Assembly (NCBI GenBank): GCA_030649335.1
Contig: JAUSLL010000018.1
Location: 79,849 to 143,848, forward strand
Direction: 5' to 3'
DNA from: Parvibaculum sp.
GTDB taxonomy: Bacteria; Pseudomonadota; Alphaproteobacteria; Parvibaculales; Parvibaculaceae
Length of the DNA stretch: 64,000 nucleotides
Shown: positions 1 through 7,954 of the stretch, piece after piece
How positions within the stretch are numbered: the first letter of the stretch is position 1
Layout: each line of letters starts with the position of its first letter
Position numbers and translations under genes: made by a program
The notes under the pieces: model-generated
The model's database searches: none
Seen by the model: the letters and a program-made list of their open reading frames with translations, nothing else
What the model was told of the DNA's origin: nothing

Positions 1-588
1 TCCGTCGAGGTTGATCAGGGGGAAGACGCGCACCTCGCCCGCAATGCGCAATGCCTCGCGCATCGACGCCAGATGAAACGCGCCATCAAGCTCGTCGCCA
101 TAGAGAAACAACAAATGCGAGATGAGCGCGACATCGAAAGAACCGTCGCCGCACGGCAATTGCGGCAAAGCACCGGCGATATAGCGAGACGCACCATGCA
201 TTGCAAAGTCGGCGAGGAAAAGCTCAAGCGCCGCACGACGACGCTGATGCACGAGCGGCTCCGACCCGTAGAACGCCCAGTTGAAGCGATAGGACGCGGC
301 CCGCATACCCTCGCGCATCGCCTTGGCCGTGTTTTCAAACTGTGACGCAATCGCCTGACCATCAAAGGCATAGATCGGATCAACCGCCGTCACGCTGAAG
401 CCCCGTGCGGGCGCCTCCGCCGCAAATGATGATGGTCCGCCGCCGATATCAAGAAGCCTTGTTCCGACCGGCAAATCGGTCAGCGCAAAATAAGCGTCGT
501 ACTCATCAAGTCGTCGCCCCCACGGCGCGATGCCATCAAGGTCGAATTCCTTGTGGTGCCGCGGTAGGAACGTTTGTGTCTCTGTCAT
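1..588 (-). CDS. class I SAM-dependent methyltransferase, cut by the window edge
   Basis: The reading frame is open from an ATG at 588 to the left edge, so about 196 N-terminal residues are visible and the C-terminus is missing. A glycine-rich SAM-binding motif (LLDIGGGPS) lies near residue 45, followed by an acidic strand end (TAVDP) and a later post-motif segment (SFDVALISHLLFLY), the order seen in Rossmann-fold methyltransferases. The start has a good ribosome site (GGAGAAGAAA). The substrate is unknown. It is the first gene after a tryptophan-type attenuator, so its expression probably tracks charged tRNA-Trp. No tryptophan-pathway motif is visible in the part present. Confidence 0.8.
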   Translation of the reverse strand, partial: MTETQTFLPRHHKEFDLDGIAPWGRRLDEYDAYFALTDLPVGTRLLDIGGGPSSFAAEAPARGFSVTAVDPIYAFDGQAIASQFENTAKAMREGMRAASYRFNWAFYGSEPLVHQRRRAALELFLADFAMHGASRYIAGALPQLPCGDGSFDVALISHLLFLYGDELDGAFHLASMREALRIAGEVRVFPLINLDG

Positions 589-655
589 TTTCTTCTCCGT
601 TCAAATAGCCGGAGACCGCCCATGCCGGAGACGCGCTGTTTTCTGATCGGGACAC

Positions 656-684
656 AAAAAAGCCGCCTCCAAAACGGGGCGGCC
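656..684 (-). terminator. attenuator terminator upstream of the methyltransferase gene
   Basis: On the minus strand GCCGCC..GGCGGC forms a GC-rich hairpin with a TTTT-containing loop, followed directly by six T residues (661-656). Its 5' arm (GGCCGCCC, 684-677) can instead pair with GGGTGGCC (722-715), with one G-U pair, giving an antiterminator. GGTGGCCC can also pair with upstream GGACCACC, which overlaps the tandem Trp codons. These are the 1:2, 2:3 and 3:4 pairings of a classical attenuator. It ends 68 bases before the methyltransferase ATG. Confidence 0.85.
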
Positions 685-723
685 AAACCGGAAAGTCGAT
701 ATGCGACATCGTTGGGCCACCCG

Positions 724-768
724 TCAGGTGGTCCACCACATGCCAAACATGCCGGACTTCGTTGTCAT
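724..768 (-). CDS. 14-residue leader peptide with tandem Trp codons
   Basis: The minus strand encodes MTTKSGMFGMWWTT and then TGA. A GAGG ribosome site lies 9 bases before the ATG; an in-frame ATG at 783 could extend the peptide by five residues. The two adjacent TGG codons (738-733) sit where a stalled ribosome would cover region 1 and free region 2 (722-715) to form the antiterminator. A ribosome that reaches the stop codon would cover region 2 and let the terminator form. This is the logic of trp operon leaders. Confidence 0.8.
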   Translation of the reverse strand: MTTKSGMFGMWWTT

Positions 769-807
769 CAGTCTGATCCTCATCTCAGGCACATCCTGAG
801 GATGCGG

Positions 808-836
808 AAATTACGCCAATCCGACGCGTCTGCCAA
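808..836 (-). promoter_or_regulatory. sigma-70-type promoter for the attenuated transcript
   Basis: On the minus strand TTGGCA (836-831) and TAATTT (813-808) are separated by exactly 17 bases. Transcription would start near 801, at a small hairpin (CTCAGG..CCTGAG, 800-784) just ahead of the leader peptide. Confidence 0.6.
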
Positions 837-1120
837 GAAGGCTGCGACACATGGTCTGACGCGGATGGGGGCAGACGGCAAAAAGCAACGGAAATGCTAT
901 CAATACGCATCGAATTCAGTGGTTTAGCCCGCAATATGTGGGTATTTCCATACCAGAAGGATATTCCCCGACGGGATATCACAACCTGAACGTTATATTG
1001 CGATGCGGTGCACTTTTGTTGGCCGCGTGATGGCATTATATCCTGCGGGACCGTGCAGCCCCCCTGCAGCACCCCCGGTTCGGCCCCCATGCCAAACTCT
1101 ACTTTTGCCCGGAGCACTCC
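837..1120. other. intergenic region between divergent attenuator and efflux operon
   Basis: I see no gene here. A perfect inverted repeat GGTAT-TTCC-ATACC lies at 941-954 and could be an operator for the efflux genes. A weak promoter-like pair (TTGTTG at 1016, TATATC at 1037, spacing 15) precedes the adaptor gene, whose ATG has a GGAG ribosome site. Confidence 0.4.
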
Positions 1121-2254
1121 ATGTTGACGAAACGCATGATCATCATGCTCGCTGTGACAGCATCCATCATCGGCGCGATCTTTCTGTTCCTGTTCGTCAA
1201 GAGCATCTTCATCGGCAAGTTCCTGTCGCAGATGCAGAGCGCCCCGCAAACGGTATCGACCGTCGTGGCAGGTTACGAACAATGGGAACCGACAATCAGC
1301 GCGGTCGGCACGTTGAAGGCCCAGCGCGGCACAGACATCACGCCGCAGCTTTCGGGCATCGTCTCTGAAGTCTCCTTCCAGTCAGACAGCGACGTCAAAG
1401 AAGGTGACCTGCTCATCAGCTTTGCCGCCGAAGACGATATCGCCAAGTTAAAGGCACTCGACTCCTCCGTCGATCTCGCCCGCCTCACCTATAACCGCAG
1501 CCGCGAACTTGTGCGCAGCCGCGCCGTCAGCCAAGCGCAGCTCGACACAGCCACAGCCAATCTGAAGAACGCCGAAGCGCAAGTGGCAGCCCAACAGGCA
1601 CTCGTCGACAAAAAACAAATCCGCGCGCCCTTCGACGGTCACGTCGGCATCCGTCTTGTCGATATCGGCCAGTTCCTGTCTGCCGGTCAGAAGGTCACAA
1701 CATTGCAGGCGCTTGATCCGATCTTCGTGGACTTCACGCTGCCCCAGCGCGAAGTGCGGCTCGCGTCCGTCGGTCAAACCGTCAACATCACGACAGACGC
1801 CTACCCCGGCGAAACTTTCAGCGGCAAAATTCTGGCCCTTGATCCCAAGCTCGACCCTGTGACACGCAACATCGCGGTGCGCGCCGAACTCGCCAATGCG
1901 GATCGCAAATTATTGCCCGGCATGTTTGCTTCCGTTGTCGTGGTGACGGGTCAGACGGAAAAAAAGCTGACGCTGCCGCAAACCGCCATCACCTATAACC
2001 CCTATGGCGAAACTGTTTTCCTCGCCGTCGAGGGCACACCTGATGCCGAAGGCAAAGTTCCGCTCACCGCCCGGCAGAGATTTGTAAAGACCGGCACCAC
2101 ACGCGGCGACCAAGTCGCCATTGTCGAAGGCCTTTCCGAAGGTGACGTCGTTGTCAGTAGCGGCCAGCTCAAAATCAAGAACGACACGCCGCTCGCCATC
2201 AACAATGAAGCGCCACTCCCCAACGACGCTGCGCCCCAGCCGCAGGACCAGTAA
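1121..2254 (+). CDS. RND efflux periplasmic adaptor subunit (HlyD/AcrA family)
   Basis: This is a 377-residue membrane-fusion protein that would link an inner-membrane RND pump to an outer-membrane channel. Residues 6-26 are a hydrophobic N-terminal anchor. A split biotinyl-lipoyl-like domain flanks a helical hairpin (about 105-165, rich in Ala, Gln and Glu), with RAPFDGHVGIRLVDIGQF marking the return into the lipoyl domain, then beta-barrel and membrane-proximal domains. The pump gene begins 6 bases after its stop, so the two are co-transcribed. No outer-membrane TolC-type gene is adjacent. The substrate cannot be told from sequence. Confidence 0.9.
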   Translation: MLTKRMIIMLAVTASIIGAIFLFLFVKSIFIGKFLSQMQSAPQTVSTVVAGYEQWEPTISAVGTLKAQRGTDITPQLSGIVSEVSFQSDSDVKEGDLLISFAAEDDIAKLKALDSSVDLARLTYNRSRELVRSRAVSQAQLDTATANLKNAEAQVAAQQALVDKKQIRAPFDGHVGIRLVDIGQFLSAGQKVTTLQALDPIFVDFTLPQREVRLASVGQTVNITTDAYPGETFSGKILALDPKLDPVTRNIAVRAELANADRKLLPGMFASVVVVTGQTEKKLTLPQTAITYNPYGETVFLAVEGTPDAEGKVPLTARQRFVKTGTTRGDQVAIVEGLSEGDVVVSSGQLKIKNDTPLAINNEAPLPNDAAPQPQDQ

Positions 2255-2260
2255 GCACAC

Positions 2261-5200
2261 ATGAACTTTACAGACATCTTCATTCGCCGACCTGTGCTCG
2301 CCACCGTCGTGAGCTTGCTCATCCTCGTGCTCGGCCTGCGCTCGGTCTCGCTGCTGCCGGTGCTGCAATATCCGCGCACAGAAAACGCTGTGGTAACAGT
2401 GTCCACCACTTACTTCGGCGCGAGTGCCGATCTTGTGGCGGGCTTCATCACGACGCCGCTTGAAAATTCCATCGCTCAGGCCAACGGCATCGATTATATG
2501 AACTCGATCAGCTCGCCGAGCTCGTCGGTCATTCAGGTGCAGATCCGCTTGAACTATGACAGTGCCAAGGCACTGACGGAGATCAACACCCGCGTCAACG
2601 CGGTGCGCAATCAGCTTCCGACCGAAGCACAACAACCGGTCATCACCATCTCTGTCGGTGAAACCATCAACAGCATGTACATCGGCTTTTCGTCGGATGT
2701 GCTCGCCAACAACCAGATCAGCGACTATCTCCTACGCGTCGTCGCGCCAAAACTACAGGCCGTTGAGGGCGTACAACAAACAGAGTTTCTCGGCGAAAAG
2801 CGCTTTGCGCTGCGTGTCTGGATGGACCCCGACAAACTCTCTGCCTATGGCCTGACTGCCACAGACATTCGCACGGCCCTTGCCCGCAACAGCTTTCTGT
2901 CCGCATTGGGCTCGACCAAAGGCCAAATGGTGCAGGTTGATCTCACAGCCTCAACCAGCGCGGCATCGCTCGACGAATTCCGCAACCTGATCGTCAAAAC
3001 CTCCAACGGCGCCTCCGTTCGCCTCGAAGACGTGGCCAATATCACGCTGGGTTCAGAAGACTACGAATCCGCGGGCTATTTCGACGGCAAGCCCTCCGTG
3101 CAAATCGGCATTAAGGTCGCACCGACAGCCAATCTTCTCGACGTGATGAAACGTGTCCGGAAAATTTTTCCCGATATTCAAAAACAGCTGCCCGAAGGCC
3201 TGAACGGCGCCATTGCTTATGACGCCACGAAATTCGTCAATAGCTCGATCAATGAAGTTGTGCGCACGCTCGTTGAAGCCCTCATCATTGTAACGCTTGT
3301 GGTCTTCGCCTTTCTCGGCTCGCCCCGCTCCGTCCTTATCCCGACACTCGCCATTCCGCTGTCCCTCATCGGCGCGTTCAGCTTCATGGTGTTGTTCGGC
3401 TTCTCGATCAATCTTCTGACTCTGTTGGCACTGGTCTTATCCATCGGACTTGTCGTGGACGACGCGATCATCGTCGTCGAAAACGTCAACCGGCATCTGG
3501 AAGCAGGTGAACCACCGGCCAAGGCGGCCAGTATGGCCGCTCGTGAATTGAGCGGCCCGATTATCACCATGACCATCGTGCTGATTGCCGTTTACATCCC
3601 GATCGGCTTCATGGGCGGGCTGACCGGCTCACTCTTCACCGAGTTTGCTTTCACACTTGTCGGTGCCGTGACCATATCTGCCATCGTCGCGCTGACGCTC
3701 TCTCCCATGATGTGCGCGCGCTTTCTGAAACCTCACAATGATCCCGATACGAGCGAATGGGAGAAGCGCCTCGTCAATTTCATCGACGACCGCTTCGAAC
3801 GCCTGCGCAAAGGCTACCTGCGCCTGCTCCATTCGAGCCTCAACGAATTGCCAGTGGTCGCCGTCTTTGCCGGTATTGTCGTCGTCAGCATCTACTTCTT
3901 CTACGGCGCTTCCAAAACCGAACTTGCCCCGCAGGAAGATCAGGGCATCGTCATCGGCTTCATCACCAATGCACCCAATGCAACCTTGGCGCAGCGCCAG
4001 ATCACGGCGGCCAAAGTGTTCAAGACCTATGCGACACATCCGGAAATGGATCATGTGTTTCAGGCCGCAGCCCCCTCGCAATCGGTTGCGGGCCTCGTCA
4101 CCACGCCATGGGAAGAGCGGACTGTCTCGGCAACAGAACTTCAGAACAAATTGCAGGCCGAGCTGAGCCGCATCACGGAAGCACGCGTCGTCATGTTCCA
4201 GCCGCCGCCGCTGCCCGGTGCGCGCGGTCTGCCGGTTTCGCTCGTCATCCAGACAACCGAACCATTCGATCAACTATACGACGTGTCTCAGGACTTGCTG
4301 GCAAAGGTGCAGGCAAGCGGCAAGTTCATTTTCATTGATACGGACCTCAAGTTCGACAAGCCGCAAGCGGAACTCATCATCGACCGTGACAAGGTTGCCC
4401 AGATGGGCCTGACGATGAACGACGTCGGCGCAGCCATGTCGTCGATGCTTGGCGGCGGCTATGTCAATTACTTCAGCCTGTCTGGTCGTTCGTATAAGGT
4501 TATTCCGCAAGTTCAGCAAAAATATCGACTGAACATCGACCAACTTGCAAATTATCACATCCAGACAGCCACCGGCGCATCCGTGCCGCTGTCCACGATT
4601 GCACATTTCGAAACGAAGACCGTTCCGGAAACGCTCAATCATTTTCAGCAGCTGAATGCAGCGACACTTTCCGGCATGCCCACACCCGGCGTTACAACCG
4701 GCGACGCGCTGGCATATATCAGCGACCTTGCGACCAAGACCCTGCCGCAGGGCTATACAATCGACTATGCAGGTCCCTCGCGTCAGTTCATGCAGGAATC
4801 GAGCGCCATCGTCGTGACTTTCTTCTTCGCGCTGATCATCATCTTTCTAACACTGGCCGCGCAGTTTGAAAGTTTCCGCGATCCGATCATCATTCTGATC
4901 ACGGTCCCCATGTCGATCTGCGGTGCCTTGCTGTTCATCGTCACCGGCATCGGCGGCGCGAGCCTCAATATCTACACGCAAGTGGGCCTCGTGACGCTCA
5001 TCGGCCTGATCAGCAAGCACGGCATTCTCATCGTTGAGTTTGCCAATACACTTCAGGAAGAAGGCATGAGCAAACGTGAAGCCATTGAGGAAGCAACGAG
5101 CATCCGTCTGCGTCCGATCCTTATGACGACGGCGGCCATGGTGCTCGGCGTGTTGCCCCTCATTCTGGCCAGCGGCGCAGGTGCAGCTTCGCGTTACAAC

Positions 5201-5350
5201 CTCGGCCTCGTCATCGCGACAGGGTTGGCCATCGGCACATTGTTCACGCTGTTTGTTGTGCCCGCCATGTACCTGATGCTTGCCGAAGAACATTCGGATG
5301 AAGACGAGGAAGACTTCGAAGGAGAAGACGGCACGCTCGCCAACGCCTGA
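2261..5350 (+). CDS. RND multidrug efflux pump, inner-membrane subunit (AcrB/MexB type)
   Basis: At 1029 residues this has the full length of a hydrophobe/amphiphile RND transporter, a proton-driven trimeric exporter with twelve membrane helices and two large periplasmic loops. The TM4 signature GLVVDDAIIVVENV carries the proton-relay aspartates at 400 and 401. The TM10 lysine equivalent is in GLISKHGILIVEF. The C-terminus is strongly acidic (SDEDEEDFEGEDG). It directly follows its adaptor gene. No local TetR- or LysR-type regulator is visible. Confidence 0.95.
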   Translation: MNFTDIFIRRPVLATVVSLLILVLGLRSVSLLPVLQYPRTENAVVTVSTTYFGASADLVAGFITTPLENSIAQANGIDYMNSISSPSSSVIQVQIRLNYDSAKALTEINTRVNAVRNQLPTEAQQPVITISVGETINSMYIGFSSDVLANNQISDYLLRVVAPKLQAVEGVQQTEFLGEKRFALRVWMDPDKLSAYGLTATDIRTALARNSFLSALGSTKGQMVQVDLTASTSAASLDEFRNLIVKTSNGASVRLEDVANITLGSEDYESAGYFDGKPSVQIGIKVAPTANLLDVMKRVRKIFPDIQKQLPEGLNGAIAYDATKFVNSSINEVVRTLVEALIIVTLVVFAFLGSPRSVLIPTLAIPLSLIGAFSFMVLFGFSINLLTLLALVLSIGLVVDDAIIVVENVNRHLEAGEPPAKAASMAARELSGPIITMTIVLIAVYIPIGFMGGLTGSLFTEFAFTLVGAVTISAIVALTLSPMMCARFLKPHNDPDTSEWEKRLVNFIDDRFERLRKGYLRLLHSSLNELPVVAVFAGIVVVSIYFFYGASKTELAPQEDQGIVIGFITNAPNATLAQRQITAAKVFKTYATHPEMDHVFQAAAPSQSVAGLVTTPWEERTVSATELQNKLQAELSRITEARVVMFQPPPLPGARGLPVSLVIQTTEPFDQLYDVSQDLLAKVQASGKFIFIDTDLKFDKPQAELIIDRDKVAQMGLTMNDVGAAMSSMLGGGYVNYFSLSGRSYKVIPQVQQKYRLNIDQLANYHIQTATGASVPLSTIAHFETKTVPETLNHFQQLNAATLSGMPTPGVTTGDALAYISDLATKTLPQGYTIDYAGPSRQFMQESSAIVVTFFFALIIIFLTLAAQFESFRDPIIILITVPMSICGALLFIVTGIGGASLNIYTQVGLVTLIGLISKHGILIVEFANTLQEEGMSKREAIEEATSIRLRPILMTTAAMVLGVLPLILASGAGAASRYNLGLVIATGLAIGTLFTLFVVPAMYLMLAEEHSDEDEEDFEGEDGTLANA

Positions 5351-5394
5351 TCCCGGCTTTTGCAACCATCTCGCGGAAAAGCATCATTTGTGGC

Positions 5395-6654
5395 ATGCTT
5401 TCCGCCATGGACCTCGCTCCGCAAACCGATTTCAGCCTGCGTAAGCCGCTGAAGTTCAATGTCGAAAACGCCGCTTTCAAGCGTGATCCGTTTCCGACAC
5501 TTGGGGCAATGCGTGCGGCCGGTCCGGTCATTCCGATCAAATTCTCCTTCGTCGGCAAGGTCTGGGTTACAACCACACACGCCGCGACCCTTGGCATGGT
5601 CAAGGACAATGAGTTGTTCGTCCAAGAGGGCCGCAACGCTGGCAAAGCCGGTGTCGCGGGCATGACGTGGTGGATGCCAAAATCCATTAAGCTCCTCGCC
5701 AACAATATGCTGCTCAAAGACGAACCGGATCATCGTCGCCTCCGCAAACTTGTCGACCGCGCCTTCCAGCGTCGCGGCGTCATGGACATGCGGGCGGATA
5801 TCGAAGCCCTCGCCGACAAATTGCTCGACGAAATACAACACGAGGCAAGGCCCGATCTGGCTAACGACTATTCCCGTCGCCTGCCATTGGAAGTGATCTG
5901 CGAGTTGCTGGGCATTCCCGATCAGGACCGGAAAATTTTTGGCGAATGGAGCCGGATGACCGCTTCGATCAGCGGGCCTTTTGGCCTGTTGAGAGCCATG
6001 AAACCCCTTTCAAAAATGATCGCCTATGTGCGCGTCCAGATCAACGAATGCCGGTTACATCCGCGCGACGGCCTCATCAGCGAACTTGTGTGCGCAGAGG
6101 ACGAAGGCGAGAAGCTTGATGAAAACGAACTTGTGGCCATGGTCTTGCTGCTCTTGGTCGCAGGCTTCGAAACCACCACTCATCTCATCAACGACAGCAT
6201 CATTGCGCTGGAACAGAACCCCGCGCAAAAGGCTTTCCTGTTAGCCGATCCGGCCGCAAGGATGGAGCGCAGCGTCGAGGAGCTGGCACGCTTCACCACG
6301 CCGGTGCAGTTGACGAAACCACGCTATGTTGCGCGCGACTGCACCTTCTTCGGTCAGCCCCTCAAGCGCGGCGATATCATCATGGCGTTTCTAGCCTCGG
6401 CGAATGCCGATCCTGCAGAGTTCAACAAACCGGATACGCTTGACCTCGAACGCTTTCCCAATCCGCATCTCGTTTTCAGTTCAGGCATTCATTTTTGCCT
6501 CGGCATGCAGCTTGCCCGTGTTGAAACACAAAGCGCGCTGAAGCAGCTCTATGAGCGATTCCCGAATTTGGAAATCATCGAACCGGACAGGCTCGTATGG
6601 ATGGAACGTCTCGGGTTTCGCGGCGTGACCTCGCTCCCCGTGCGCCTGCGTTAG
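5395..6654 (+). CDS. cytochrome P450
   Basis: This 419-residue soluble bacterial P450 has the I-helix oxygen-activation motif (AGFETTTH), the K-helix ExxR (EELAR) and the heme-ligand loop FSSGIHFCLGMQLAR, with Cys368 as proximal ligand. It has no membrane anchor, so it would need a ferredoxin and reductase, neither of which is nearby. Two in-frame ATGs (5395 and 5407) are possible starts and neither has a strong ribosome site. Its stop overlaps that of the converging nitrate operon by 4 bases. The substrate is unknown. Confidence 0.92.
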   Translation: MLSAMDLAPQTDFSLRKPLKFNVENAAFKRDPFPTLGAMRAAGPVIPIKFSFVGKVWVTTTHAATLGMVKDNELFVQEGRNAGKAGVAGMTWWMPKSIKLLANNMLLKDEPDHRRLRKLVDRAFQRRGVMDMRADIEALADKLLDEIQHEARPDLANDYSRRLPLEVICELLGIPDQDRKIFGEWSRMTASISGPFGLLRAMKPLSKMIAYVRVQINECRLHPRDGLISELVCAEDEGEKLDENELVAMVLLLLVAGFETTTHLINDSIIALEQNPAQKAFLLADPAARMERSVEELARFTTPVQLTKPRYVARDCTFFGQPLKRGDIIMAFLASANADPAEFNKPDTLDLERFPNPHLVFSSGIHFCLGMQLARVETQSALKQLYERFPNLEIIEPDRLVWMERLGFRGVTSLPVRLR

Positions 6655-7103
6655 CTCATCAAGCCGAACTCTTTCAGAGCCGGAGCGAAATTGTCATTGC
6701 CATGGGAGGCGCGCGTCAACTTATAGAGGGCAAATCTTTGCAATCGCGTGAGGCGTAACCACGCCCCCCATTCAACAGCATGGATACCGGATGAGATCGC
6801 GAATTCCTGCAATTGGTCCGGCACGCGGGTCGGGCTATCCCACGGCAGGTTCGGTTCGGGCTGCAGATAAACAACGATCTGGCCGGTCTGTGCTTCGATG
6901 AGCGCTATAAGTTCATCGCGAAAGGCTTGAATTTGATCTTCCGTCAAGCAAAGCGTCTGCGCCAGCTCGGCTCTCTTTTCACGTCCGAAACGGCTCCATT
7001 GTTTGAGCGATAGTTTGATGCCGCACTGGTCGAGGTTGAAACGCACGACCATGGGGATGCACCGCATCGTGCCTGCAAAATCCCGTTCGAACTCAAAAAT
7101 CAT
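6651..7103 (-). CDS. nitrate-reductase-associated protein (Nitr_red_assoc family)
   Basis: This 150-residue protein has the conserved opening of the family (FEFERDFAGTMRCIPMVVRF) and the segment CGIKLSLKQWSRF. Members lie in nitrate-assimilation loci and their biochemical role is not established. No signal peptide or membrane segment is seen, so it is probably cytoplasmic. Its ATG overlaps the cobA stop (ATGA), making it the last gene of the eight-gene nitrate operon. The family assignment is from memory of the motif pattern. Confidence 0.75.
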   Translation of the reverse strand: MIFEFERDFAGTMRCIPMVVRFNLDQCGIKLSLKQWSRFGREKRAELAQTLCLTEDQIQAFRDELIALIEAQTGQIVVYLQPEPNLPWDSPTRVPDQLQEFAISSGIHAVEWGAWLRLTRLQRFALYKLTRASHGNDNFAPALKEFGLMS

Positions 7104-7954
7104 GAAGCATTCTCCATCTGCACCTGCGGCGCGTCACTCATCGCGGCGCCTGCATGTTCAAACATGAACGACACGCCGGTCTCCACATCGGCAAACACTT
7201 TGCCGACACCGATCAAAATCGGCTGATCGAGATCAAAGGCGACAATCCCTTTGGCAAGGTCGCGCAGATTGCACAACACGCGTGTTTCGTTTCGCCGTGT
7301 CAGAGCAGAAACGATAACGACCGGTGTGGCAGGCGAAGCGCCTTCGCGTATCAACCGGCGCGATAATTCACCGGACATACGTCCTCCCATATAGAAGATC
7401 GTTGTCGTGCGCGACTGCGCCAACGAGGCCCAATCAAGATCGTCGGGCAATGTGCCTTGCCGGTTGTGAGCAGTGACAAACCGGACCGACTGCGCATGGT
7501 CGCGATGGGTGAGCGACACACCGCAGGTCGCGGCCATGGCGAGCGCCGATGTCACGCCCGGCACAATAGCGACCGCTATGCCTTCGGCCCGCAGCGCCGT
7601 CATTTCCTCTCCGCCGCGACCAAAGATCATCGGATCACCGGACTTCAACCGCACAACATGATGTCCCGCTTTGGCAAGCGTTATCATCGTCGCGTTGATG
7701 TTATCCTGCCGGCAACTCCGGCGACCGCCGCGCTTGCCAACCAGCATTCGGCGCGCTTCTGTGCGCGCGAGCTGCAAAATCTCGTCGGACACAAGGTCGT
7801 CAAACAAAATGACGTCAGCTGACTGCAGGGCGCGCAGCGCCTTGATGGTCAGCAAATCAGGGTCGCCCGTCCCCGCTCCGACCAAAGTCACGCGACCCAC
7901 GCCGCCCTTGGCCGAAAGCATACTTTCATTCGGCAGCGATGACACTATGCGCAT
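7100..7954 (-). CDS. cobA: uroporphyrinogen-III C-methyltransferase (SUMT)
   Basis: This single-domain 284-residue SUMT methylates uroporphyrinogen III at C2 and C7 to precorrin-2, the first step to siroheme. The motifs are VTLVGAGTGDPDLLT (N-terminal P-loop-like), RLKSGDPMIFGRGGEE and VVPGVTSA-like IVPGVTSALA. Siroheme is the prosthetic group of NirB, which explains its place in this operon. A good ribosome site (AAAGGA) supports the ATG at 7954, which overlaps the nasA end by 29 bases. The dehydrogenase/ferrochelatase partner (CysG N-domain) is not fused and not in the window. Confidence 0.93.
   Translation of the reverse strand: MRIVSSLPNESMLSAKGGVGRVTLVGAGTGDPDLLTIKALRALQSADVILFDDLVSDEILQLARTEARRMLVGKRGGRRSCRQDNINATMITLAKAGHHVVRLKSGDPMIFGRGGEEMTALRAEGIAVAIVPGVTSALAMAATCGVSLTHRDHAQSVRFVTAHNRQGTLPDDLDWASLAQSRTTTIFYMGGRMSGELSRRLIREGASPATPVVIVSALTRRNETRVLCNLRDLAKGIVAFDLDQPILIGVGKVFADVETGVSFMFEHAGAAMSDAPQVQMENAS

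Noticed and set aside
588..900. Riboswitch upstream of the methyltransferase gene
   Set aside because: Trp codons, peptide reading frame and alternative pairings explain the leader better; no known SAM or other ligand-motif pattern was recognised.
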